Of a stretch of DNA of 49,937 bases, positions 16,215-24,847 are shown one piece after another. The stretch spans positions 1 through 49,937 of the forward strand of contig JAISMW010000084.1 of the NCBI GenBank assembly GCA_031276545.1, given 5' to 3'. Position 1 is the first letter of the stretch; every line of letters begins with the position of its first letter. Below the pieces are notes generated by a model that worked only from the letters and a program-made list of their open reading frames with translations, was not told where the DNA came from and searched no databases. The DNA is from Tannerellaceae bacterium. GTDB taxonomy: Bacteria > Bacteroidota > Bacteroidia > Bacteroidales > Tannerellaceae. Both the position numbers and the translations under genes were made by a program.

Positions 16215-16889
16215 TTAGTCTGTCGATTTTTCAGCGAAGTCAAACATTAAGTGTTTGATAAAAGGAAAATTGTTGTGGAAAGAAATGTAATATGCGTTGA
16301 AGTTTTTTAAATCTAAAGCCTGCGGTTGTAAGACCTCTGATTTCCTGTTTGAATGAGATAAACATGTATTCAGCATGGATACGATGTGCTCTGCTTTTCC
16401 TTGAAGTATATAGCCAATCAAACACCCGTTTGGAGGGTATTTCCCTGATAAATAATTATCCATACCTGTTTCTATGTAACGTATATGAAGGTTCTTTGCT
16501 GAAATTTTGGATTTTCGTTTTGATTTGCATGAATCAACCTCTATCAGGTTTTTAGCTTCTACAAAATAGGTAAGTTTGGCATTAGCAGTCCAACCGGATA
16601 ACCTAAGATCAATTCTTGGAGCTTCCTTTGCCGATCTCAGCTTTCTTAGCACATTATCTTTATAAAGGCGATATTCGGGTGTAATATCAATTTTCCAGGC
16701 AATAGCTTGTCGGCAATTATCAATGTAGTCAAATAAGACTGCTGATACATATTCTTCTTCGCAGTCAATATTTACACTATTACTTGAATTTACGAACGTA
16801 TAGGCATCTACCAGCAAACTCAAACATCTCCATTCAAACTCCTGCCTGAAAGAATTTACGATGGATACATCTAATGTCCCTCTGCTCAT
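16215..16889 (-). CDS. Putative restriction endonuclease, PD-(D/E)XK type
   Basis: This 224-residue protein is not clearly assignable to a named family by eye. It has a likely nuclease core: APRIDLRL (Asp94) followed by KLTYFVEAKNL (Glu111-x-Lys113), matching the D...ExK arrangement. IETGMDNYLSGKYP and GCLIGYILQG further on are typical of restriction-type PD-(D/E)XK proteins. The start codon overlaps the methyltransferase stop codon (ATGA), so the two are co-translated. Base composition is markedly AT-rich compared with queF and the mannoside operon, which suggests transfer. A restriction role is inferred from motif and pairing. Confidence 0.65.
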   Translation of the reverse strand: MSRGTLDVSIVNSFRQEFEWRCLSLLVDAYTFVNSSNSVNIDCEEEYVSAVLFDYIDNCRQAIAWKIDITPEYRLYKDNVLRKLRSAKEAPRIDLRLSGWTANAKLTYFVEAKNLIEVDSCKSKRKSKISAKNLHIRYIETGMDNYLSGKYPPNGCLIGYILQGKAEHIVSMLNTCLSHSNRKSEVLQPQALDLKNFNAYYISFHNNFPFIKHLMFDFAEKSTD

Positions 16890-19800
16890 ATAGTGCCTTC
16901 CATATTTGCAATTTCTACAGTTAGCGATAATGCATCATCAACAGCCTGTGAACGCGTCCAAAATCTTTTCTGGTTAGGTTTTATCAAATATATCTTATTT
17001 GTGTCGTAATATCTATATTGCTTTCTTACATATATGCTCTTCCCTTTTTCCTGTAATGAGAACTCATTTAACCTATTCAAAGCTGGAGTTAATTCCTTTG
17101 CACTTTTACATGCGACAGTTTTTTGTTCGCTCTCAAAAGATACTATGACCAGATTAAGAGGATTAGTCAATTGAACATCGAAGATAGTTGCATTAGCCTT
17201 GAGCGATGAGTGTTGCAGGAAATCATTTAATTCATTGCATAGCATATCTGCATAAGCCTCGTTTTCGTCATATAACGTCCGTTTAAAACCAATTGAATTT
17301 TCTCCCTGTTCAAATAAGTCAAGGCTGAAACTTAAAGTGTCCTGAATTAAGATCTGTTCTTTTTTTGTCAATCCTATAACATTATATAATTCAATGTTTA
17401 TTGCTTTTTCTGTTTGTTCAATAAAATGGCCATTCGGGAAATCTTTTTTTAACTCGGAAATTAACTCGTCAAATAAAGAAATAATGGCTTTTAAGTTTTG
17501 ACTACTTAAAAAGAAAGACGGAAGTTCCAGATATTCCTTGAAGAAAATCTGCTCTCGTTCAATTCCCCATGATGAGGTCGAAAGAAACAAATAATATGTA
17601 GCCAAATTGGAGTTGAAAAAAGCCACCAAAGCTTTTTTCATATCATCAAAGTTCTTGTCATCCTTATTTATAATAAATGCAGCACTTTTACAATATGCTT
17701 TGTGATCTATATAAGAGGCTGTAACTTGCCTGTCTTTCTGGCCTTTTTTTAAGATTACAAACGGCGGAACAAATAAAGACTCATTAATTTTTCTGTAACA
17801 GTCATTGTTCGATGTTGTAAAATTATCAGAAGTGTAATACCTATTAATGGCTTTTGTAATGATAATAGGTGTTGGTACAAAATCTTTATGCTCACTGTCT
17901 CCATTTAACCCTGCACCAAAAATCCAATTATTTTGCTTAAAATAAGTACTTAAGTCAACACTTAATTGGGAGTTATTAAGGTTCATAATCAGATTAAAAT
18001 CGTGCAAGTTTCCCCACATTCCAATCTTCCATATTTTGGTATCAGGCTTTTGACATTCAGATCGAGGAAGATGCTTAACATCTGTACTGTCTATGACTAA
18101 GCCGTCAATTACATTAGACTTTACATAGGTTTTGGGAGCACAGTACTCTATCGTATCTGAAATATTTTTCGAACCATTCTTTCTGTAATAAACAATACTA
18201 ATTGGAACTACTGCGGAATTAAAGAGTTGTCCTCCAAAATCTTTCTTGGTTTTACGGAAAATTGATAAATTGTAAATTTTTTCGACATGTGTTTCCTTAA
18301 ATAACCATTTCCTAAAGTTTTGGTACTTTTTATTTGTGTTAGTCAACACCTTAGTATTGAAAATTAAGGCTATTTCTCCATCGTCATTTATAAATCGGAT
18401 GGCTTTATCCAAAAATGCAAGAACTTTTTCTTGTGCATACTTGCGGTTATCCAAGTATTTCTTAATAGGTAAATCAATTTTTTCTGTTCCAAATGGAGGA
18501 TTGCCAATCAATAAATTAGCTTTAACAAATTTGTCTGTTTCTATTTCTCCTATGGTATCATTACACCACAGATTGTTTCCTTGTTTATTTGCAATAGAAT
18601 CATCTTTAGTATTATTTATCAGGTATGGAAGAGTGTATTCCTTTTTAATCCATAGAGTTTTAGGATCTAACTGTTCTACCAATGTTAAATAAAGGCTAAA
18701 TGCAGCCACCTTAATGGCTAATGAGTCTATTTCAATGCCATAAATGTTATTTATTAAGATATCTTTTAAATCGGTGAAAGAAATATTTTTGTCAGGGTGT
18801 GCATTCTTCCATCTGCGAATAAGTCTTTTATATCCTTCGACCAAAAAGATACCGGAACCACATGCAGGGTCGATTATTTTAACATTGTATTCTTTTTTAT
18901 CTTTAGTGGTAGGCAATTTATCGTTTAGCATTAATTCTACCAATGGATATGGAGTGTAGAATTGTCCTTTTTCTTTCTGGGAAGTAAGTTCTCCAAGAAA
19001 GTTTTCATATATCTCACTCAACAACTCTATTTGAATAAAATTGAAATTAAAAATTCGCCATTCAAATAGTGCCGGATTATGATTATCTGAAATATCTCCA
19101 TCCATAAAGCATGCTTTGATTTTTTTTAAATGTCTTTCGGTAACAAATTGCTGTTCGTTTTTCACTACCGGAAATACATTTCCGTTAAAATGAATCTGTA
19201 GTTCCGCAAATAAACGATATGTAGCATCGGTATCTTCTAAAATATCGAAGTAACAATTGGCTCCCTTTTTAATTTTTTCATATAATCCTGCTTCCTGGGC
19301 TGCCCCCTTATCTTCTAGATACAGAATAAATAAGGAACGCATCAACAGACCATGAATTATTTCTTTGTTTTGGATGTCCTTATTTAAGAGTTCTGCTGTA
19401 TTTACAAGACTCTGAACTAAAAATCGATCTATTCGCCTCTGAATATTAACCTTTTCTCGAATACCATAATCGCTAGTCCAGATTAATCCACAGTCAATTC
19501 CTGCACGAGAAAATAATTCGACCAATATTTCTAAATTTACTTTATCTGTTTTTTTGCTCTCAAAAATCTCATACGGTTTTAGTTCTAAATTAAAATCGGC
19601 ATCGGGCTTTATGTATTTCGGTTTTTCATAACAATTATAAATTCGAATTTCTGTATCTGAAGCAGCAAAAAGAAACATTACTTTACGATAATTCCATGCT
19701 TTATGCTGTATCTCTGTAATTTCTCGCAATGCGTGGGCATCGAAAGCTATCACTTCCTTAAAAAGAATGGCAGGAAAGTCTCCTGAAAAGTAAACTTTAT

Positions 19801-19909
19801 CAGCGCCTATTTTCTCCAATTCCTGATATTCGGGATTAGAAATTGGGATATCAGAGCATTTGACTAAACGCTCATAACCCAACTCCTCATAGAAAAAATT
19901 TGTACTCAT
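16886..19909 (-). CDS. N6-adenine DNA methyltransferase of a restriction-modification system
   Basis: This 1007-residue protein methylates adenine in DNA. The SAM-binding motif is IIDPACGSGIFLVEGY (347-353 core) and the catalytic motif is LIGNPPFG (NPPF 470-473), spaced as in gamma-type N6 methyltransferases. EKGQFYTPYPLVELML just before motif I is typical of Eco57I/type I HsdM-like enzymes. Residues 1-250 form a separate domain with HKAWNYRKVMFLFAASDTEI, and the C-terminal half (about 640-1000) is probably the target recognition region. A functional N-terminal nuclease motif was not certain, so a type IIG enzyme is possible. The gene is AT-rich and followed by the putative nuclease with a 4-bp overlap. 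Confidence 0.88.
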   Translation of the reverse strand: MSTNFFYEELGYERLVKCSDIPISNPEYQELEKIGADKVYFSGDFPAILFKEVIAFDAHALREITEIQHKAWNYRKVMFLFAASDTEIRIYNCYEKPKYIKPDADFNLELKPYEIFESKKTDKVNLEILVELFSRAGIDCGLIWTSDYGIREKVNIQRRIDRFLVQSLVNTAELLNKDIQNKEIIHGLLMRSLFILYLEDKGAAQEAGLYEKIKKGANCYFDILEDTDATYRLFAELQIHFNGNVFPVVKNEQQFVTERHLKKIKACFMDGDISDNHNPALFEWRIFNFNFIQIELLSEIYENFLGELTSQKEKGQFYTPYPLVELMLNDKLPTTKDKKEYNVKIIDPACGSGIFLVEGYKRLIRRWKNAHPDKNISFTDLKDILINNIYGIEIDSLAIKVAAFSLYLTLVEQLDPKTLWIKKEYTLPYLINNTKDDSIANKQGNNLWCNDTIGEIETDKFVKANLLIGNPPFGTEKIDLPIKKYLDNRKYAQEKVLAFLDKAIRFINDDGEIALIFNTKVLTNTNKKYQNFRKWLFKETHVEKIYNLSIFRKTKKDFGGQLFNSAVVPISIVYYRKNGSKNISDTIEYCAPKTYVKSNVIDGLVIDSTDVKHLPRSECQKPDTKIWKIGMWGNLHDFNLIMNLNNSQLSVDLSTYFKQNNWIFGAGLNGDSEHKDFVPTPIIITKAINRYYTSDNFTTSNNDCYRKINESLFVPPFVILKKGQKDRQVTASYIDHKAYCKSAAFIINKDDKNFDDMKKALVAFFNSNLATYYLFLSTSSWGIEREQIFFKEYLELPSFFLSSQNLKAIISLFDELISELKKDFPNGHFIEQTEKAINIELYNVIGLTKKEQILIQDTLSFSLDLFEQGENSIGFKRTLYDENEAYADMLCNELNDFLQHSSLKANATIFDVQLTNPLNLVIVSFESEQKTVACKSAKELTPALNRLNEFSLQEKGKSIYVRKQYRYYDTNKIYLIKPNQKRFWTRSQAVDDALSLTVEIANMEGTI

Positions 19910-20300
19910 CTATATTTTATGTTACGTAGAATCAACTATGCAGGTATCAACATCCAGTCAGCAAAAGTACGAAAAAGGCATGGATATCTAACAGTTGCTT
20001 CCTGTTTAAATTTGTCTTACTCATTTGGCTGTTATTTGCTTTTTATTAGAATTTAATCAGATGATTACTACCAGATTTAATCATCATGAAGTCATCTTTG
20101 ATGTGCTATGCAAAGCGCCTGTTATCAATAATTCAACCGAACCTATTCGAAAGTTAAGAACTCCCGAAATCGTTGAGATACGGCCGGCCATATCGAAATA
20201 TCCACTCAAAATTATACCTTTGCACGACCTTTAGTCACCCCTTTTATGGGACTGACGAGGCTTTGCGTGCCATAGCATACACTAAATAGATAAAGAAACG
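19910..20300. other. Intergenic region between R-M system and glycan cluster
   Basis: No convincing gene is present. It separates the minus-strand methyltransferase start from the plus-strand flippase start. The left half is AT-rich. A Bacteroidota -7 box lies at 20215-20222, and about 70 bp of leader precede the flippase ATG. No UpxY/UpxZ-type antiterminator gene, usual at Bacteroides capsule loci, is found here. Confidence 0.6.
20215..20222 (+). promoter_or_regulatory. Promoter box TACCTTTG of the glycan cluster
   Basis: This matches TAnnTTTG on the plus strand, 78 bp before the Wzx start. A clear -33 element was not found. No invertible-promoter repeats were seen around it. Confidence 0.5.
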
Positions 20301-21737
20301 ATGTCCGAAGAAACACTGAAAGAAAAGACAGCCAAAGGCCTCTTCTGGGGAGGGATCAGCAATGGCGCCCAGCAGATATTGGGTCTTGCTTTCGGTATCT
20401 TCCTGGGACGCATACTGAGCGCCGAAGATTATGGACTGATAGCGATGCTGGCCATATTTACAGGCATCGCCAATGCCATTATCAACAGCGGCTTTTCCGT
20501 TGCCTTAACCAATAAACAGCATGCCACACAGGAAGATTACAATGCTGTTTTCTGGTTTTCTCTGTTTGTAGGGCTTGCCCTGTATATTGTACTGTTTTTT
20601 TCGGCCCCGCTCATAGCCCGGTTTTACAACAGGCCGGAACTGACGGCCTTATCGCGCGTCATCTTTATCAGTTTCTTTTTCTCGGGAGTTGCCGTTGTTC
20701 CCTATACCATTCTGTTTAAACGCTTGATGGTGAAACAGCAGGCGTTAATAGATATAACAGCTCTTTTCCTGTCGGGTCTTCTGGGCGTCACGCTGGCGAT
20801 ACAAGGATTTGCCTATTGGGCTATCGCCCTGCAAAACGTGGTTTACATCACTTTATCCTCTTCCCTGCGATGCGTCGTGTCGCCGTGGCGCCCCTCGTTC
20901 CATATAGATTTCTCTCCATTAAAAGAATTTTTCTCCTTCAGTCTCAAATTATTCCTGACCAATATCTTCCAGCAAATTCAGTATAATTTTTTCTCTGTTC
21001 TGTTAGCTAAGTTGTATAATGCTACCCAGGCGGGATACTATTCGCAGGGGTTTCAATGGGCAGGAAAGGGAAATCAGCTTATTTCCGGTATGATTACTCA
21101 GGTGGCACAACCGGTAATTGTACAAGTAAACGACGACCCGGAACGGCAATTAAACGTATTCCGCAAAATAATACGCTTTATCTCCTTTATAGCCTTCCCC
21201 GCTTTCCTGGGACTGGCATTTGTTGCAAAAGAATTTATCGTCATTGCGATAGGCGATAAGTGGCTTCCAAGCGTACCCTTTCTTCAGTTGTTTTGTGTGT
21301 GGGCTATTGCCTGCTGTATGAGTGTTGCGTATACCTATCTTTTGCTGGCACATGGCAAATCCGATGTATATATGAAGATAACCATTGCTGTCTCGCTGCT
21401 CCAATTGCTTATTGTGGGATGTATGTATCCCTTCGGTCTGTTCCCGATGGTAGTAGCCTATCTGATCACTTATATCATAGGGATGTTGAGCTGGCAATAT
21501 TATGCCAAAAAACTGATTGCCTTCAAATTCAGAGACTTTATAAAAGATATCTCCCCCTACTTTATAATCTCATCAGGATGTATTGGCATTGCCTGGTTCG
21601 CAACGCTAAGGATTGAAAATATATATATGCTCATTCTACTGAAAGTGATGATAACCGCGCTGCTATACGCCGCGATGATGAAACTGAGTAATGCTGTTAT
21701 TTTTCAGGAACTGGTGTCTTTCTTGAAACGGAGATGA
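20301..21737 (+). CDS. wzx: Wzx-type lipid-linked oligosaccharide flippase
   Basis: This 478-residue inner-membrane protein has about 14 hydrophobic segments and belongs to the MOP/Wzx polysaccharide transporter superfamily. The N-terminal stretch KGLFWGGISNGAQQILGLAFGIFLGR and RILSAEDYGLIAM are typical. It would flip undecaprenyl-linked oligosaccharide to the periplasmic face. It is the first gene of a plus-strand cluster of sugar enzymes. No Wzy polymerase was recognised in the cluster, so the product may be a single oligosaccharide unit, as in Bacteroidota protein O-glycosylation loci. Confidence 0.92.
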   Translation: MSEETLKEKTAKGLFWGGISNGAQQILGLAFGIFLGRILSAEDYGLIAMLAIFTGIANAIINSGFSVALTNKQHATQEDYNAVFWFSLFVGLALYIVLFFSAPLIARFYNRPELTALSRVIFISFFFSGVAVVPYTILFKRLMVKQQALIDITALFLSGLLGVTLAIQGFAYWAIALQNVVYITLSSSLRCVVSPWRPSFHIDFSPLKEFFSFSLKLFLTNIFQQIQYNFFSVLLAKLYNATQAGYYSQGFQWAGKGNQLISGMITQVAQPVIVQVNDDPERQLNVFRKIIRFISFIAFPAFLGLAFVAKEFIVIAIGDKWLPSVPFLQLFCVWAIACCMSVAYTYLLLAHGKSDVYMKITIAVSLLQLLIVGCMYPFGLFPMVVAYLITYIIGMLSWQYYAKKLIAFKFRDFIKDISPYFIISSGCIGIAWFATLRIENIYMLILLKVMITALLYAAMMKLSNAVIFQELVSFLKRR

Positions 21738-21772
21738 TGGGGATAAAAAATTTATACTAATAAAAACGCTTT

Positions 21773-22450
21773 ATGATATTCAATTTTAACAAATCGCAGA
21801 TAACCCATAGGGATATACGTAAGTACATAAAACATGTCAAAAACCCCGTGATTTTAGATGCAGGCGCTGCAGACGGAGCAGACACAATCCGGTTTGCAAA
21901 AATGCTGCCGAATGCATCCATCTATGCACTTGAGCCTGTGGCAGTGAACTATCACATATTGGAGCAACAAGTGTCAAAATATCGAAATGTGAAGATATTT
22001 AAGATGGCGTTGGCCGATTATAATGGAGAATGTGAGATGAACATCAGTGAAAATACGAATCAACCGGGTTCTCCTGCTACATCCAGCTCTTTATTGGCGC
22101 CACAGGAACATCTCAAAGTACATCCCCATATTACCTTCAGCAAGAAGGAAGTTGTCCCAACTATCACATTAGATGAATGGGCAAAGAAAGAAAACATCGA
22201 CCATATTGATGTCTTATGGCTCGACATGCAGGGAATGGAATATCGAGTCCTGAAATCCTCTACTGAAATGATACATACCGTACAGGTTATTTATACGGAA
22301 GTCAGCTTAATGGAAATGTATGAAAATTCCATCTTATATGATGATTATAAAAAATGGCTCAACTCAATGGGGTTTGAAGTTGCGAAGGAAGAACTTTTAT
22401 GGAAAGATATGGGCAATGTGTTGTTTGTAAGAAAAAACTATGTTGGTTAG
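21773..22450 (+). CDS. FkbM-family SAM-dependent methyltransferase
   Basis: This 225-residue enzyme has an FkbM-type methyltransferase core. VILDAGAADGADTIRFAK (about 25-42) is the SAM-binding loop, IYALEPVAVNYHILEQ follows, and DHIDVLWLDMQGMEYRVLK (about 145-163) is the conserved FkbM acidic motif. It likely O-methylates a sugar of the glycan. The 3' end overlaps the next gene by 11 bp, so they are co-translated. It begins 35 bp after the flippase stop. Confidence 0.9.
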   Translation: MIFNFNKSQITHRDIRKYIKHVKNPVILDAGAADGADTIRFAKMLPNASIYALEPVAVNYHILEQQVSKYRNVKIFKMALADYNGECEMNISENTNQPGSPATSSSLLAPQEHLKVHPHITFSKKEVVPTITLDEWAKKENIDHIDVLWLDMQGMEYRVLKSSTEMIHTVQVIYTEVSLMEMYENSILYDDYKKWLNSMGFEVAKEELLWKDMGNVLFVRKNYVG

Positions 22451-23390
22451 GATTGTAAAAGACTGGCACGCACCGGATCTATTCAGACAAACGCCCGGAT
22501 ATTCCCGGATGTGGGAAGGAATAGAATTTACGGAAAGCAATAACTCCCAATGCGATCTTTTAGTGGTATTGAATGCTCCCCGGAAAAATTTACTCCTGAA
22601 AGTATCCCCGGAAGCCCGGTGGCTTTTTTCGCAGGAATCTCCTATAGAACTTTACAAATGGCATATCCGGTCGTTCAGATATTTCAGCAGAGTATACACA
22701 TTCTGGGATAAGCGTTATTCTCCTGATATCATCCATTCGCAAACCGCATTGCCCTGGCATATCAATAAATCGTACGATGAACTGCTCCATCTTACAAAAA
22801 CGGAAGCTGTTTCGAATAAGAAAAAAACGCTGTCGTGGATTACCAGTGATGCAAAAGATAAAGACGGACACATTCTGAGAATGTCTTTCAAAGATTTCCT
22901 GCTTCAGGAAAATATGAACTTCGATCTTTGGGGAAGAGGCTTCACCCCTATTGATGATAAGTTTGATGGACTCTATCCGTACAAATACAGTATTGCCATC
23001 GAAAATCATTCTTGCAATGATTACTGGACAGAAAAGATAACAGATTGTTTTTTGTCCTGGACTGTACCTGTATATTATGGTGCAAAAAACATCACAAAGT
23101 ATTTCCCGGAAAAATCTATGATCCTGATTGATCCGAACGACAGAAAGAAGTCGCTTTCTATCATACAAGATGCTATCGAAAACAATCTGTTTGAAGAAAA
23201 AGTGAATTATATAGAAGAGGCAAGAGATTTGATATTGAATAAATATCAGTTTTTCCCTTTTGTCACACAGTTGATTAGAGATTCAAATATTGATTTCTCA
23301 AATAAGAAATGGTGCCTTATTCCTAAAAATAATTGCCCCAAACCTTCTTTATCGAAGAGATTATCACGCATGGTTCAGTCAAAGAAATGA
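22440..23390 (+). CDS. GT10-family fucosyltransferase
   Basis: This 316-residue glycosyltransferase likely transfers fucose from GDP-fucose in alpha-1,3 or alpha-1,4 linkage. The C-terminal half carries the GT10 signature YKYSIAIENHSCNDYWTEKI and the following VPVYYGAKNITKYFP, equivalent to the GDP-fucose-binding region of bacterial alpha-1,3-fucosyltransferases. There is no signal peptide; it would act on the cytoplasmic face. The ATG at 22440 overlaps the FkbM gene end. An HU-like gene of quite different base composition follows after a 208-bp gap. Confidence 0.88.
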   Translation: MLVRIVKDWHAPDLFRQTPGYSRMWEGIEFTESNNSQCDLLVVLNAPRKNLLLKVSPEARWLFSQESPIELYKWHIRSFRYFSRVYTFWDKRYSPDIIHSQTALPWHINKSYDELLHLTKTEAVSNKKKTLSWITSDAKDKDGHILRMSFKDFLLQENMNFDLWGRGFTPIDDKFDGLYPYKYSIAIENHSCNDYWTEKITDCFLSWTVPVYYGAKNITKYFPEKSMILIDPNDRKKSLSIIQDAIENNLFEEKVNYIEEARDLILNKYQFFPFVTQLIRDSNIDFSNKKWCLIPKNNCPKPSLSKRLSRMVQSKK

Positions 23391-23496
23391 ATCTTGAACA
23401 ATACACAAATGTATACGTTCAATAAGCAATCCAAATTAAATAGTATAAACCTCCCCCCGGCAAGCCGCAGAGGGTGTAGCAACGACGGAACCTCGA

Positions 23497-23561
23497 TCCG
23501 TCACTGTGACTACCTAAGTCCGTCACTGAGCATGGCTAAGTCCGTCACTGAGCTCTACCAC
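23497..23561. repeat. Tandem array, 3 units of about 22 bp
   Basis: Three direct units start with tccgtcactg (at 23497, 23519 and 23541) with 22-bp spacing. They lie between the fucosyltransferase and the HU-like gene. The rest of 23391-23598 shows no gene. Confidence 0.9.
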
Positions 23562-23598
23562 ACTGAAAGTGCGCCAGGGACATTAAATGCAATAAACT

Positions 23599-24081
23599 AT
23601 GGCATTTTTTAAGCGAATTCAACAGAAAATTAATGGCCTTTGGTATCCGAAGTCCGTTACAGTAGGCAAGCCCGTCAGCACCGACCAGGTGGCCGACCGC
23701 CTTGCGCAAATCTCCACCGTCAGTCGCGCCGACACCTACGCCGTGCTGAAAGACCTGGGCGGCGTGATGGGTGACTATATGGCGCAGGGGCGCACAGTGA
23801 AGCTCGATGGCATCGGTACGTTCTATTTCACTGCCGTGGCCACCAAGCAGGGAGTAGACTCGAAAGAGAAGGTGAAAGCTACGCACATCACCGGCGTACG
23901 GGTGCGCTTCATCCCCGAAACCACTCGCACCTCCAGCAATAAGGTGGCTGCCCGCTCGCTCATCCCGGATAATATCTTCTGGGAAGAGTGGGGCGGATCA
24001 ACCGCTCCTGCCGGCAAAGACGAAGGTGAAGATGAAGATGAAAGTGAAGATGAAAGTGGCGACGGCCCGGTAGAAGGCTAA
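23599..24081 (+). CDS. HU-related DNA-binding protein with acidic tail
   Basis: This 160-residue protein is of the Bacteroidota HU-related family. Residues about 20-115 form an HU-like domain (STDQVADRLAQISTVSRADTYAVL and GRTVKLDGIGTFYFTAVATK), with the DNA-contacting arm region TGVRVRFIP. It ends in an acidic, low-complexity tail (KDEGEDEDESEDESGDGP). It likely binds DNA as a nucleoid-type protein. Its GC-rich coding contrasts with the AT-rich glycan genes on both sides, so it may have been inserted there or moved with the cluster. A local regulatory role is possible but not shown. Confidence 0.92.
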   Translation: MAFFKRIQQKINGLWYPKSVTVGKPVSTDQVADRLAQISTVSRADTYAVLKDLGGVMGDYMAQGRTVKLDGIGTFYFTAVATKQGVDSKEKVKATHITGVRVRFIPETTRTSSNKVAARSLIPDNIFWEEWGGSTAPAGKDEGEDEDESEDESGDGPVEG

Positions 24082-24154
24082 GACTCCTGGGGGAGGAATG
24101 ACCGAGGCTCTCTTCTTCCTTCCCCGTATTTAAGAAATTATGAGTAATATATAG

Positions 24155-24835
24155 ATGACAAAAGTCTATCAATATGCAAACCGGATAAGCTCCATAATAA
24201 ATTGGGTGAGATTCCGGAAAAACAAAGTCCATGCGAATTGTCTGTTTAATTCCCTAAAAATAAACGGAAGTAACAATGTGGTAAAAACAGGATCAATCAG
24301 GCATTGCAAAATTAGTATAACAGGGAATAATAATATGATTTACATTGGGGAATATGGACATATCAATAAGTGTGAATTTTGTATCTCTTCATCCAATTCA
24401 TCTATCCACATTGGAGTTCATAATACAATACTAAATTCTTTATTTTCAGTATTGGATGATTTTTCTACCATTAGATTGGGAAAAGACGGTTATGTTGGTG
24501 GGGCTCGTTTCTTCTCCATTGGGAAAAACAACCAAATAGTAATTGGAGATAACTTTCTGTTTAGCGACAACATAGACTTATGGAATGGTGATGGACATCC
24601 TATTATTGATAATACATCTATGAATAGGATCAATGAAGATAAACCTATACAAATCCACGATAACGTATGGATTGGAACGGGTTCAATCATATTAAAAGGT
24701 GTAAATATTTCGGAAAATTCAATCATTGGCTCAAAGAGTTTAGTAACAAATGATGTTCCTGCAAACACATTGGTTGCCGGCAATCCTGCAAAACCAATTA
24801 AGAATAATATATCCTGGAAACGCGAAAGAAACTGA
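24155..24835 (+). CDS. Left-handed beta-helix (hexapeptide) acyltransferase
   Basis: This 226-residue protein has the imperfect hexapeptide repeats of an LbH acyltransferase, with the C-terminal signature IQIHDNVWIGTGSIILKGVN and NTLVAGNPAKPIK (about 165-215). It would add acetyl or a similar group to a sugar. Because FdtA and FdtB homologues lie downstream without a clear FdtC, this could be the N-acetyltransferase for the 3-amino sugar, but O-acetylation is equally open. It starts 74 bp after the HU-like gene. Confidence 0.85.
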   Translation: MTKVYQYANRISSIINWVRFRKNKVHANCLFNSLKINGSNNVVKTGSIRHCKISITGNNNMIYIGEYGHINKCEFCISSSNSSIHIGVHNTILNSLFSVLDDFSTIRLGKDGYVGGARFFSIGKNNQIVIGDNFLFSDNIDLWNGDGHPIIDNTSMNRINEDKPIQIHDNVWIGTGSIILKGVNISENSIIGSKSLVTNDVPANTLVAGNPAKPIKNNISWKRERN

Positions 24836-24847
24836 TTAACTCAATAA

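Noticed and set aside
20025..20234. 69-codon plus-strand frame upstream of wzx
   Set aside because: It begins at TTG, overlaps the promoter box and matches no family.
20200..20300. Invertible capsule promoter
   Set aside because: No flanking inverted repeats or nearby invertase were found.
23394..23612. 72-codon frame between the fucosyltransferase and the HU-like gene
   Set aside because: It runs across the 22-bp tandem array and overlaps the HU start; no family likeness.
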